The notes beneath the pieces were generated by a model. The model searched no databases. It worked only from the letters and a program-made list of their open reading frames with translations, and was not told where the DNA came from. The position numbers were made by a program, and so were the translations under genes. A stretch of DNA of 58,294 bases from Candidatus Tectimicrobiota bacterium (GTDB lineage: Bacteria; UBA8248; JACPRG01): the NCBI GenBank assembly GCA_016190025.1, contig JACPRG010000002.1:1-58294 (forward strand), read 5' to 3'. Positions 17,060 to 25,386 of this stretch are shown here, piece by piece. The stretch's first letter is position 1. Every line of letters begins with the position of its first letter.

Positions 17060-17677
17060 TCACAAGGAAGCCGGCCCGCGGGCGGAACCACCCGCCCCCC
17101 GCCCGAGCGCTTCCAGAACGTCTTCCGTGGGGTCGACCCCCCAAAACGTCCGCCCGTTGACGACGTACGTGGGAATCCCCCGGACGCCCAGACTTTCCCC
17201 CTTCTGTCTCCAGGCATCCAGTTCGGCGGCGTAGCGCTCGCGCTCCAGGGCCTCCCGCAAGCCCGGCCCATCCAGCCCGACCCGCTCCGCCAGGGCGATC
17301 AGGACCTCGGGGTCGCCGATGTCCAGGTCCTCTTGGAACCGGGCGTGAAACACGGCGTCCCGAAAGGCCTCCAGGCGGCCGTGGTCCCGCGCGAAAAGCG
17401 TCGCCTGATGGGCGCGGCGGGTCCGGCATTTCCTCCAGGGAAAGATCGGGGCCACGCCGTATTTCGCGCCGAGGGTCATGTGCTTGGCGTGGAGCTTTTC
17501 CACCTCCTCCGGGGTGCGCTCCAGGAACGGGACGCCCTCGGGGCGCCCTTCCCAAGGCGCCCAGCGCACCTTGACGCCGGTTTCTTCTTCGATCCTCGCC
17601 ATCCCCCGGAGGGCGATGTAGCAATAGGGTCAGGTGTAATCGGAGAACTTCAGGACCTCGGCTGGACGGCCGTTCAT
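17060..17677 (-). CDS. DsbA/FrnE-like thioredoxin-fold selenoprotein (in-frame TGA = selenocysteine)
   Basis: 205 residues if the TGA at 17632-17630 is read as selenocysteine (residue 16). The frame starts at ATG 17677 with AGGGGGG seven bases upstream and runs through SDYT-U-PYCYIAL, where a FrnE-type DsbA has C-P-x-C. Thus the first catalytic cysteine is replaced by UGA and Cys19 is retained. The rest is normal for the family: helical insert, then the cis-proline loop VRGIPTYVVNG, then VDPTEDVLEAL. Total length fits FrnE-like oxidoreductases. A hairpin 13 bases after the TGA has the form of a bacterial SECIS. Starting at the next ATG (17602) would delete the active site. Likely a cytoplasmic thiol-disulfide oxidoreductase (no signal peptide). 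A sequencing error or pseudogene is the alternative. Confidence 0.8.
17596..17616 (-). promoter_or_regulatory. Candidate bacterial SECIS element
   Basis: In the mRNA, 13 bases after the UGA, UCGCC-C-UCC pairs with GGA-U-GGCGA: eight base pairs with one C-U mismatch, closing a GGG apical loop (17607-17605). The loop begins 23 bases after the UGA, inside the range expected for bacterial SECIS elements, and has G at its first positions. The hairpin lies wholly in coding sequence. Confidence 0.7.
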
Positions 17678-17730
17678 TGGAATCCCCCCCTGCGCCCGGA
17701 CGCCACCGGGAAAAGAGGCCGACCCCGGCG

Positions 17731-17759
17731 ATGGTAGAGGATCTCCCCCCGTCCCGCAA
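17731..17759 (-). promoter_or_regulatory. Candidate promoter for the selenoprotein gene
   Basis: Minus strand: TTGCGG (17759-17754), 17-bp spacer, TACCAT (17736-17731). Predicted leader of about 47 bases. It is divergent from the cyclophilin promoter at 17788-17816. Confidence 0.5.
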
Positions 17760-17787
17760 GATTCGCCCCAGCGAGGGCGCCGAAAGA

Positions 17788-17816
17788 TTGCGGAAGCCGT
17801 CCGCAACCGATATGAT
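17788..17816 (+). promoter_or_regulatory. Candidate promoter for the cyclophilin gene
   Basis: TTGCGG (17788-17793), 17-bp spacer, TATGAT (17811-17816). The start would be near 17823, 65 bases before the ATG. The same TTGCGG hexamer serves as -35 on the opposite strand 30 bases away. Confidence 0.6.
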
Positions 17817-17887
17817 TGCGGGTCCTTCGCGGGTCACGCCGCGGTGATCGGAAACCTTTCTCCAAGCGCTCAACGGGAGAATCGCCG

Positions 17888-18502
17888 ATGAAGCGGTTCG
17901 CCATCTTCTTGGCCGCCCTTTCTCTGGCCTGCGCCGCCGGACGGGCCGCCGCCCAGGACGCCGCGAAAGCGGACTCCCGACCCCGCGTGAGGCTGGAAAC
18001 CACCCTGGGCGTGATCGTGCTCGAACTGGACCGGGAAAAGGCCCCCCTCACCGTCCAGAACTTTCTCCGGTACGTGAGCGAGGGGTACTACGACGGCCTG
18101 ATTTTCCACCGGGTCATCCCGACGTTCATGATTCAGGGGGGCGGTTACGACAAGGACATGAATGAGAAGCGCCGGGGGCTCCACCCGCCCATCCCGCTCG
18201 AATCCCGAAACGGCCTCAAGAACGCGCGGGGCGCCATCGCCATGGCCCGCACCGCGGACCCCGACTCCGCGACCAGCCAGTTCTTCATCAACGTCGTGGA
18301 CAACCCGTTCCTCGACCACCCCAGGCCTGACGGCCATGGCTACGCCGTTTTCGGACGGGTCGCCGAGGGCATGGACATCGTTGATGTCATCCGCCGGACC
18401 CGGCTGATCCGTCATCCGAGATACCCTTCCCCCGAGCCGGCCACGCCCGAAGTCCCCGTTGTCATTCAAAAAGCGGCCCTCCTGGGCCGGGAAGGAAGAT
18501 AA
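17888..18502 (+). CDS. Cyclophilin-type peptidyl-prolyl isomerase, secreted
   Basis: 204 residues. An N-terminal signal peptide (MKRFAIFLAALSLACAAG, cleavage expected after the AAAQ region) sends it to the periplasm. The cyclophilin core follows, with the catalytic Arg in FHRVIPTFMIQGG, then SATSQFFINVVDN and HGYAVFGRVAEGMDIVD. It speeds cis-trans isomerisation of proline bonds during folding of exported proteins. The start at 17888 is preceded by GGGAGA and directly begins the signal peptide. Single gene with its own promoter, divergent from the probable selenoprotein oxidoreductase. Confidence 0.93.
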   Translation: MKRFAIFLAALSLACAAGRAAAQDAAKADSRPRVRLETTLGVIVLELDREKAPLTVQNFLRYVSEGYYDGLIFHRVIPTFMIQGGGYDKDMNEKRRGLHPPIPLESRNGLKNARGAIAMARTADPDSATSQFFINVVDNPFLDHPRPDGHGYAVFGRVAEGMDIVDVIRRTRLIRHPRYPSPEPATPEVPVVIQKAALLGREGR

Positions 18503-18717
18503 GCCGGCGCAGGGCAGGGCGTACGCCGCGAAAAACGGGGCCCGGCGGGGTGTGCTACATTATCGGTTCCACCCCGGGCGAACCCTCGCCCGAGCCTCGC
18601 CGGAGGACACAGGCCGGGTGCGGCCGCCGGGCGGGCGGCCCTTGGGAAACCCGGGAACCCCGCGCCGGCCCTTGCATCGCGCGCCGGGAGGGCACGGAAG
18701 GGGTGGAGGAAAGCGTC

Positions 18718-20109
18718 ATGCCCAAGGACCTCAGAACCTTCATCGACGAGGTGGCCGAGAAACGGCCGGAAGAGATCGTCCGCGTGGAGCGGGAGGTGGA
18801 TCCCCGCTTTGAGCTCACGGCGGTGGTCGAAAAGCTGGAAAGACAGGGCCAGTTCCCGGCGGTGTTCTTCCAGAAGGTCAAGGGCTCGGACATCCCGGTC
18901 CTCATCAACCTGACGGCCTCTTACGACCGGCTCGCCATGGCCCTGGACACCACGCTGGACAAGATGGTCGAGACCTTCTGCCAGCGCGAGCAGAACCCCA
19001 TCACGCCGAAGGTGGTCTCGGACGCGCCCGTCAAGGAGGTCACGCTCACGGGGGATCGGGCCGACCTCTCCATCCTCCCCATCCCGACCCACAACGCCCT
19101 GGACGCGGGCCCTTACATCTGCTCGGGCCTGGGCATCTGCAAGGACCCCGAGAGCGGCAAGCACAATGTGGGCGTCTACCGGCACATGGTCCACGACGCC
19201 AAGACCCTCGGGAACTGGGTCTACCAGGCCCACCACGGCTACTACATCTGGCAGCGGTACGCCGCGAGGGGCGAGCCCATGCCTTTCGCCATCGCCATCG
19301 GGCACCACCCCGGCGCGATCATGGGGGCCATCTCCCGCTACCCGGGCGTGGGGGGGGAATACGACGGCTCCGGGGGGCTGCTGGGGGAGCCGCTGGAGCT
19401 GGTCCCGGCCGAGACGGTGGACCTGCTCGTCCCGGCGCGCGCGGAGATCGTCATCGAGGGAACGGTCCACCCGACCGAGCTGCGCCAGGAGGGCCCCTTC
19501 GGCGAATGGCCCCGCTACTACACCGCCACCGGCCCGAAGCCCGTCGTCCACGTCACCGCCATCACCATGCGCAAGAACCCGATCTACTTCGATCTCTTCG
19601 CCGCCCACCCGGAGCACAACATTGTGGGCGGACTCCCCCGCATGGGAAGCGTCTACCGGCGGGTGAAGGAAGTGGTCCCCAGCGTCAAGGCCGTCAACAT
19701 GCCCATGAGCGGCGGCGCCCGGGCGCACGCCTACATCTCGCTCAAGAAGAGCGCGGACGGCGAGCCCAAGCAGGCCGCCTTCGCCGCCCTGATGGCCGAG
19801 AACAACATCAAGCTCGTCATCCTGGTGGACGACGACATCGACGTCTTCAACGAGCCGGAGGTCCTGTGGGCGGTCATGTCGCGCTTCGAGGCCGACCGGG
19901 ACCTCATCGTCATGCCCTACTGCCTGGGCATGAAGGTCTACCCGACGGCGTACGACATCACCCGGAACGCGCCCGGGACCATGAACACCAAGATGATCCT
20001 GGACGCCACGAAGCCCGCCCCGCCGGCGCCCTTCCCGGAGCGGGCCCAGGTGCCCGGGGAGTGGGTGGACCGGATCAACCTCAAGGCGTACATCCGGCCC
20101 TGGTCGTAA
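18718..20109 (+). CDS. UbiD family decarboxylase, paralogue 3
   Basis: 463 residues. Triad residues are Arg155 (GVYRHM), Glu258 and Glu263 (EGPFGE). The N-terminus, MPKDLRTFIDEVAEKRPEEI, and long stretches such as VDPRF, GHHPG and AHHGYYIW mark it as a close relative of paralogue 4 (46326-47726). The ATG at 18718 follows GGAGG by eight bases; an in-frame extension to 18550 is rejected because it is Arg/Gly/Pro-rich. Possible -10 TACATT at 18556-18561 lacks a -35. The enzyme would (de)carboxylate an aromatic or heteroaromatic acid with prenyl-FMN supplied by UbiX, which is not in this window. The next gene, on the opposite strand, is a solute-binding protein. Confidence 0.93.
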   Translation: MPKDLRTFIDEVAEKRPEEIVRVEREVDPRFELTAVVEKLERQGQFPAVFFQKVKGSDIPVLINLTASYDRLAMALDTTLDKMVETFCQREQNPITPKVVSDAPVKEVTLTGDRADLSILPIPTHNALDAGPYICSGLGICKDPESGKHNVGVYRHMVHDAKTLGNWVYQAHHGYYIWQRYAARGEPMPFAIAIGHHPGAIMGAISRYPGVGGEYDGSGGLLGEPLELVPAETVDLLVPARAEIVIEGTVHPTELRQEGPFGEWPRYYTATGPKPVVHVTAITMRKNPIYFDLFAAHPEHNIVGGLPRMGSVYRRVKEVVPSVKAVNMPMSGGARAHAYISLKKSADGEPKQAAFAALMAENNIKLVILVDDDIDVFNEPEVLWAVMSRFEADRDLIVMPYCLGMKVYPTAYDITRNAPGTMNTKMILDATKPAPPAPFPERAQVPGEWVDRINLKAYIRPWS

Positions 20110-20205
20110 AGGCCCCCGGCGCCGGAGCCCCGCGCGCGCTCGCTCCGGGCCGCTGGCACATGGCCGCCCGCGGGCTCAAGGCCCTCGGGCGGCCTCTCCC
20201 GGGGG

Positions 20206-21225
20206 TCACCGGGCGCTCTTCGGAACCAGCTTTCCGGGGATGAAGCGGTTCGTGTAGACGTCCTGGGCCTTCACCTTGACCGGCCCCAGCTTGTCCTTCA
20301 TGAACTCCTCGATCACCTCTTGGGTGAAGGCCATCTTGTCTCTTTCCATGTAGCCCAGGCCGGTCTTCAGGCTCTCGGGGATCACCACGAACCGGATGGT
20401 CGTCTTCCACTGCTCCAGCGCGGACTCCGGGGTGACCGAGGGCTGGAACTTCAAGAGAAAATTCGCGGCTTCCACCGGGTGCTCCACCGCCCAGACTGCG
20501 GCCTCAAGCGTCGCCTTAACGAACCGCCGGACCACGTCCGGGTTCTTCTCGATCAGGGCGTCTGAGGTGATGATCCCGTTCCCGTAAAGCGAGACCCCGT
20601 GCTCCCCGTATGGGATCAGAACCACCTCGCGGCCCATGGCCTTCGCCTGGAAGCTGAGCGGAACGGCGGTCACGGCGAAGGTGAGAAACATGTCCACCTG
20701 GCCAGCCAACAAGCTGGAGGACAAGGCCGCGGGGGTCATCGTGACGAAGGTGACGTCGGATTCCTTGAGACCGTTCCTCCGGAGGACCGCTGGAAAGATC
20801 GTCCGCGTCGAGCTGGCGGCGACGACGCCCAGGCGCCTGCCCTTGAAATCCGCCGGCGTGCGGATCCCGCTCCCCTTCAGCGTGATGACCGCGGACTGAT
20901 CATTGTGGTAGATCATCCCGATCTCTTTCACATTGGCGTTCTGGCTGCGGGAGATAATAGCCGTGCCGACGCCGGCCTCTCCGAAGTGGCTCTTGCCCGA
21001 GAAGACCGTGGAGATGGTCGCCTTGGACCCGTGGCCCCGCTGAATGGTGACGTCCAGACCCTCCTTCTGATACCGCCCCGTCCCCCACGCGGCGAAAAAC
21101 GGGGTGTTTCCGCCATGAAGGACGAAAGACGTCGTCATCAGGACTTTTTCGGCCGCTGGCGACGCCCCCGCCCAGAGTCCCATAACCAGCGCGACCGAGA
21201 GAAACAGCCTCATCCACCCCTTCAT
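20206..21225 (-). CDS. ABC transporter substrate-binding protein, NMT1/SsuA type
   Basis: 339 residues with a signal peptide (MKGWMRLFLSVALVMGLWAG, ending ASPAAE). The mature part is a periplasmic binding protein of the NMT1/THI5-like, SsuA/TauA group: FFAAWGTGRYQKEGLDV, then FKGRRLGVVAASSTRTIF and a hydrophobic LAGQVDMFLTFAV segment. The group carries sulfonates, taurine, thiamine precursors, nitrate and aromatic acids such as phthalate. No permease or ATPase gene is adjacent. The window's only matching-class permease is at 44704-46092, 24 kb away. It converges with UbiD paralogue 3, so aromatic-acid uptake is plausible but unproven. Confidence 0.88.
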   Translation of the reverse strand: MKGWMRLFLSVALVMGLWAGASPAAEKVLMTTSFVLHGGNTPFFAAWGTGRYQKEGLDVTIQRGHGSKATISTVFSGKSHFGEAGVGTAIISRSQNANVKEIGMIYHNDQSAVITLKGSGIRTPADFKGRRLGVVAASSTRTIFPAVLRRNGLKESDVTFVTMTPAALSSSLLAGQVDMFLTFAVTAVPLSFQAKAMGREVVLIPYGEHGVSLYGNGIITSDALIEKNPDVVRRFVKATLEAAVWAVEHPVEAANFLLKFQPSVTPESALEQWKTTIRFVVIPESLKTGLGYMERDKMAFTQEVIEEFMKDKLGPVKVKAQDVYTNRFIPGKLVPKSAR

Positions 21226-21406
21226 CGCCGCTCCCCCTCCGGAAAAAGTTCTCGACCCGGCCTTCCCGACTCATCCCGGAAAACCGACAGAAAGAAATCA
21301 GAAAGATTCATCCCCAAGGAAAACAGATTACACGAACTGGCTCACCCGGCGATACTCCCGGAACGAAGGCCGACGCCCTGGCCGGGACTCCTCCGTTCGC
21401 CCACCT

Positions 21407-22075
21407 TCACGCGGGGGCCTTTTCCCCGCGGCGGAAGGACGCGCCCGCCTCGGCCCACGCCTTCGCCACCTCCTCCGCCGTGGCCACCAGACCGAAGTGC
21501 AGCGCGACGTTCTCCAGCGTCGCCTCGTGGCGCGCCCGGCTGACGGACGCGCAACAGTCCGAGACCACCACAACGTCATAGTCCCGCATGAATCCTTCCC
21601 GGGCCGTGGACTCCACGCAGACGTTGGTCGCGACGCCGGTCAGGATCAGGCTCTGGACGCCCAGGCCCCGCAGGACGGCCTCCAACTCCGTCTCGGCGAA
21701 CGCGCCGTACCGGGGCTTCGTGATGACGATGTCCCCGGGCTCCGGATGGAGCCCGCCGTAATAATCCACTCCCCAGGTCCCTTCGACCGCCACGCGGATG
21801 TAGTCTTCCCCGAACTGCGCGCGGAAAAGCCGGTCCATCGCGGGCCATTCGCCCTCGGTCCTCCGGGCCAGCCGGATGTAGATGACGGGGATGGAAGCCC
21901 CTTTCGCCTTCTGGATGAGCCGGAGAAGGCGCGGCACCATTTCGGGGTTCATGGAGAGGTCGTACCCTCTCCTGCCCAGCGCCCCCTCGACGTGGCAGAA
22001 ATCGTTTTGAACATCGATCACCAACAAGGCGCACCTCCCCGGCTCGACCCACGCGAAAAGGCTCTCACGGTTCAT
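21407..22075 (-). CDS. Isochorismatase-like cysteine hydrolase
   Basis: 222 residues, alpha/beta cysteine hydrolase. The catalytic triad is complete: Asp21 (LLVIDVQNDF), Lys120 (DIVITKPRYGAF) and Cys153 (GVATNVCVEST), with the conserved cis-peptide GVAT just before the nucleophile. Members hydrolyse amides and related bonds, for example nicotinamide, N-carbamoylsarcosine, biuret, maleamate or isochorismate. Maleamate amidohydrolase (NicF) belongs to this family, notable because a NicX-like gene lies elsewhere in the window, but the assignment here is open. Single minus-strand gene, 181 bases from the binding-protein gene. Confidence 0.9.
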   Translation of the reverse strand: MNRESLFAWVEPGRCALLVIDVQNDFCHVEGALGRRGYDLSMNPEMVPRLLRLIQKAKGASIPVIYIRLARRTEGEWPAMDRLFRAQFGEDYIRVAVEGTWGVDYYGGLHPEPGDIVITKPRYGAFAETELEAVLRGLGVQSLILTGVATNVCVESTAREGFMRDYDVVVVSDCCASVSRARHEATLENVALHFGLVATAEEVAKAWAEAGASFRRGEKAPA

Positions 22076-22344
22076 GTTTCGTTCCTCGGCCGACAGCGTT
22101 TCAAAAGGCTCATCGCGACAGGGAGACCTGGCGGCGACGCGCCCGCCAACTTACGCACGTCCAACTCCGATATGATATAGGGTCGACAGAGAACTGGAAA
22201 GGCGAAAACCGATGAACCCTCAGCCGGCTCTCCATCTCGCGTCTGGCGCACCGGGTTTCCGCCGCGACCGCCCGCCGGGGACGAAGCAGAACGGTGTTAA
22301 GATCCTCCCCTCGACGGGCATCGGGACCGTCCCGAGAGAGGACC

Positions 22345-23481
22345 ATGCCGCGCGCGGGTTTCAACCAGAAGACGGATGCGGGAGGCCCCTTGCGCCCCGG
22401 CGCTGGATCGGCTGAATCGGCGCTACCGACCGTCACGCCCGCCGGGCGCGAGCGGCTGCTGACGGACCTTTTGCGGGGCGTCTCCCGGTCATTTTACCTG
22501 ACGCTGCGCGTCCTGCCGAAGGGCCTTCGGGAGCCCGTCGGCCTCGCCTACCTGCTGGCGCGCGCCGCCGATACGGTCGCCGACACCCGCCTCCTGCCGC
22601 CCGGCGAGCGCCTGAAGCGCCTCCTGGCCTTCCGGAAACAGGTCGAAGGGCCTGCGGACGTCGGCGCGCTGCGAGAAGTGGAGCGGGCGCTGACGGACAA
22701 GCAGTCCCTCCCCGAGGAGCGGGCGCTTTTGGCCTCTCTGCCGGAGGCCCTCTCGCTGCTGGAGGCGACGCCGGAGGCCGACCGGGCCCGCGTGCGCTCC
22801 GTCGTCGCGACGCTCACGCGCGGGATGGAGATGGACCTGACCACGTTCCCGCCCGAGGACTCCGGCCGGATCGCCGCCCTGCGGGACGCCGCCGACCTGG
22901 ACCGCTACACCTACTACGTGGCGGGATGCGTGGGCGAGTTCTGGACGGCCGTCACCGCGGCGCACGCGGCCCCCCTCAGAAGGTGGGACGCCGCGCGCAT
23001 GTCCCGGATCGGCGTGCGGTTCGGCAAGGCGCTTCAGCTGACCAACGTCCTGCGCGACGCGGCCAGGGACCTGCGCATCGGGCGCTGCTACCTGCCGGAG
23101 AGCGAGCTCGCCCCCCTGGGCGTCTCGCCCCAGGACCTGCTCGAGCCCTCCGCCGGCCCCAAGGCCCGTCCCGCCCTGGAGCGGTGGATCCGGACCGCCC
23201 TGGATCACTACCGCGCCGCGGAGGAATACCTCCTCGCCATTCCCAGGCGCTGCCTGCGCCTGCGGCTGGCCGCGCTCTGGCCGGTCCTGATCGGACTCGC
23301 CACCCTCGCCGAGATCGCCCGGAACGAGGCGTGGCTGGACCCCGCCCGGCCGTCCAAGGTCAGCCGGAAGTGGGTCCGCCGGATGACTGCGCTCTCCCTC
23401 CTCGCCGCCCCCTCGGACCGGCTTTTGCGCGGCTGGATCGCGAGACTGCGAACACGCGTGGAGGAAGGCCTTTCGCCCTGA
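22345..23481 (+). CDS. Squalene/phytoene synthase family protein
   Basis: 378 residues. The family's two aspartate-rich prenyl-diphosphate sites are LARAADTVADT and NVLRDAARDLRIGRCYLP, with SRSFYLTLRVLP at the N-terminus. It condenses two prenyl diphosphates, typically two farnesyl diphosphates toward squalene. The start at ATG 22345 follows GAGAGAGGA; the preceding frame extends to 22294 without a better site. Hopanoid pathways often use HpnC, HpnD and HpnE, but none is beside it here. A hydrophobic C-terminal helix (LAALWPVLIGLATLAEI, near residue 315) may associate with membrane. Substrate chain length is not decided by the sequence. Confidence 0.9.
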   Translation: MPRAGFNQKTDAGGPLRPGAGSAESALPTVTPAGRERLLTDLLRGVSRSFYLTLRVLPKGLREPVGLAYLLARAADTVADTRLLPPGERLKRLLAFRKQVEGPADVGALREVERALTDKQSLPEERALLASLPEALSLLEATPEADRARVRSVVATLTRGMEMDLTTFPPEDSGRIAALRDAADLDRYTYYVAGCVGEFWTAVTAAHAAPLRRWDAARMSRIGVRFGKALQLTNVLRDAARDLRIGRCYLPESELAPLGVSPQDLLEPSAGPKARPALERWIRTALDHYRAAEEYLLAIPRRCLRLRLAALWPVLIGLATLAEIARNEAWLDPARPSKVSRKWVRRMTALSLLAAPSDRLLRGWIARLRTRVEEGLSP

Positions 23482-23582
23482 GGGAGAGGGGACCGGGGGG
23501 AAAGCCTTCCCACTTGAGGATGCCCCCGGCGAGGATCTCTCCGGCCGTCAGGACCCGGCGCTTCCCGGGTCGAACGCCTTCC

Positions 23583-24107
23583 TCACACCGGCGGCGGGGA
23601 GGCGGGCAACTGCTTCTTCTCTTCCGGCAACTGCCTCGGATAGCAATCCCCCCGCCCTTGCCACCTCATGATTTCCGGGAGGGTCGGGGCCGGCAGGGGG
23701 TCCCGGTCCGGCGAGTGAACCACCGAAAGGTCGTCGAAGAGGGCCTCCGTGGGCGCTTCGGGGAAGAACTCCACGAACGCGTCGATGTCGGGCTCGAAGA
23801 CGGGACAGGTCTCGCTGCGCCAGCCGATCCGGAACCTGGCGACGTTCTCCTTCGTCTCCAAGTCCGTCCCCTTCTCCAGCACCTTGGCGGTCGCCTTCAT
23901 GACCTTCGTTTCCGTCTGGATGGTGACCTGGGGGTTCGCCAGGATGTTCAGCACCCAGTCCCTCCTTGTCTTGGGAAAAGGAGAGGTGCCGATGAGACGG
24001 CCGTTCCAGTAGTACACGCGGATCTGCACCATGTGAGGCTTTTGCGTTTCCCGGCCGACCGTCGTGATAAAGGGCTGGATCTCCGTCCCGTTTGCGGGGG
24101 TTCCCAT
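23583..24107 (-). CDS. Split-barrel flavin/F420-type reductase (pyridoxamine-phosphate-oxidase-like or DUF385)
   Basis: 174 residues. The pattern TTVGRETQKPHMVQIRVYYW, followed by LIGTSPFPKTRRDWVLNILA and NPQVTIQT, is that of split-barrel proteins related to the deazaflavin-dependent nitroreductases and pyridoxamine phosphate oxidases, which reduce quinones or nitro compounds with FMN or F420. The C-terminal 60 residues (acidic, then Pro-rich, ending LPASPPPV) are atypical and unassigned. The ATG at 24107 follows GGAGGAG with good spacing. If the LLM enzymes here use F420, this could share that cofactor; the sequence cannot separate FMN from F420. Confidence 0.7.
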   Translation of the reverse strand: MGTPANGTEIQPFITTVGRETQKPHMVQIRVYYWNGRLIGTSPFPKTRRDWVLNILANPQVTIQTETKVMKATAKVLEKGTDLETKENVARFRIGWRSETCPVFEPDIDAFVEFFPEAPTEALFDDLSVVHSPDRDPLPAPTLPEIMRWQGRGDCYPRQLPEEKKQLPASPPPV

Positions 24108-24466
24108 TGCCGCGCTCCTCCACAGAAGAGTCAAAGGGTTCCGCTCTCTTCGCCGGCCCGAGGCCCTTGAGCGCCGCGTCCCCCGGCCCGGCGTTTCTTG
24201 CGTGGCCTCCTTGAAGACAAGTTTACACCAAGGGTTTCCTCAGGGCGCGCACGAAGGCGAAGTCACGGGGCGAAGACGATGACCGACCAGGCCACCCTGA
24301 AGGCGCCGGTGTGACACGGGAAAGCAAAATGGACTACGATGAACCTCCCGTTGCGGGAGGACCTCTTTTCGCGCCGGCGGCCGGCCCCTTTGCCCTCGCA
24401 ATGCGACGGACGCAAAGGGAAAGCCCAAGCCCGCGGCGGGTCCGCGTCAAGAAAAGGAGAAGCGAG
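24108..24466. other. 359-base divergent intergenic region
   Basis: This lies between the split-barrel gene (minus) and the SDR gene (plus). It contains the SDR promoter candidate at 24311-24340. I find no supported reading frame or RNA here. Confidence 0.4.
24311..24340 (+). promoter_or_regulatory. Candidate promoter for the SDR gene
   Basis: GTGACA (24311-24316), 18-bp spacer, TACGAT (24335-24340). The leader to the ATG at 24467 would be about 120 bases. Moderate match only. Confidence 0.45.
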
Positions 24467-25225
24467 ATGGGACGACTGGACGGGAAACGCGCCCTTGTGA
24501 CCGGGGCGGCCCGGGGAATCGGCAAGCACTACGCCCGGACGCTGGCGCGCGAAGGGGCCCGGGTGGCGCTGGCCGACATCCTGGACGCCGGGCCGGCCGC
24601 CGAGGAGATCCGGGCCGCGGGGGGCGAGGCCCAGGCCTTCCACGCGGACGTCTCCGACGAGGCCTCCGTGGAGGGGATGGTCCAAGGCGTGGCGACGGTT
24701 CTCGGCGGGGTGGACATCCTGGTCAACAACGCCGCCCTGTGGGCCGACCTCCAATTCAAGCCCTTTTGGGAACAGACGGCCGCCGAGTGGGACCGCGTGC
24801 TCGCCGTCAACGTGAAGGGGGTCTTCCTGGTCACGCGGGCGGTCTTTCCCCACATGCGGCGCCAGGGGAGCGGAAAGATCATCAACATCGGCTCCCCCAC
24901 CGCCGAGTGGGGGATCCCCGGTTTCCTCCAGTACGTGACCTCCAAGGGCGCCGTGCACGGGTTCACCCGGGCTCTGGCCCGGGAGGTCGGCGAGTTCGGG
25001 ATCACCGTGAACACCCTGGCACCCGGCTTCACCCTGAGCGAGAAGGTCCTGGAGATGGGAGAGTTCGTCCAGCTCGCCGAGCAGAGCAACCGGACGCGCC
25101 GGTGCCTGAAGAGGTCGCAATACCCGGAGGACGTCCAGGGCACGCTGCTCTACCTGGCCTCCCCGGCCAGCGATTTCATGACCGGCCAGCTCGTGGTGGT
25201 GGACGGAGGCGCTGTCATCCACTAG
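24467..25225 (+). CDS. Short-chain dehydrogenase/reductase
   Basis: 252 residues of the classical SDR family. The cofactor motif is TGAARGIG (residues 12-19), NNAA is at 87-90, and the catalytic Ser143, Tyr156 and Lys160 are in IGSPTAEW and YVTSK. Asp37 after the second strand (ALADILD) suggests NAD+ preference. The family oxidises or reduces alcohols and ketones. The ATG at 24467 follows AAGGAGA by six bases. The next gene on the strand, an amidinotransferase-fold enzyme, is 161 bases on. Substrate unknown. Confidence 0.93.
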   Translation: MGRLDGKRALVTGAARGIGKHYARTLAREGARVALADILDAGPAAEEIRAAGGEAQAFHADVSDEASVEGMVQGVATVLGGVDILVNNAALWADLQFKPFWEQTAAEWDRVLAVNVKGVFLVTRAVFPHMRRQGSGKIINIGSPTAEWGIPGFLQYVTSKGAVHGFTRALAREVGEFGITVNTLAPGFTLSEKVLEMGEFVQLAEQSNRTRRCLKRSQYPEDVQGTLLYLASPASDFMTGQLVVVDGGAVIH

Positions 25226-25386
25226 GCGAGGAGAAGCGGAGTCGTCTTGCCGGGGGCAACTTTCACAAAACGGCGCACCGCCCATCGCCGAGGGAACCTC
25301 GGCCGTTCCGCCGATTTGCTTGTAGAATAAGGGAGATTTTCCTCTCTCCTCCACGAAGGACAACCGCCATCGCAAGGAGTGTGACC

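Noticed and set aside
17060..17602. A shorter gene starting at ATG 17602
   Set aside because: It would delete the first strand and catalytic motif of the thioredoxin fold; the upstream frame with one TGA codes for exactly those parts.
18556..18561. Promoter for UbiD paralogue 3
   Set aside because: TACATT without a matching -35 box.
25323..25328. Promoter for the amidinotransferase-fold gene
   Set aside because: TAGAAT lacks a -35 box at usable spacing; it remains a weak possibility.
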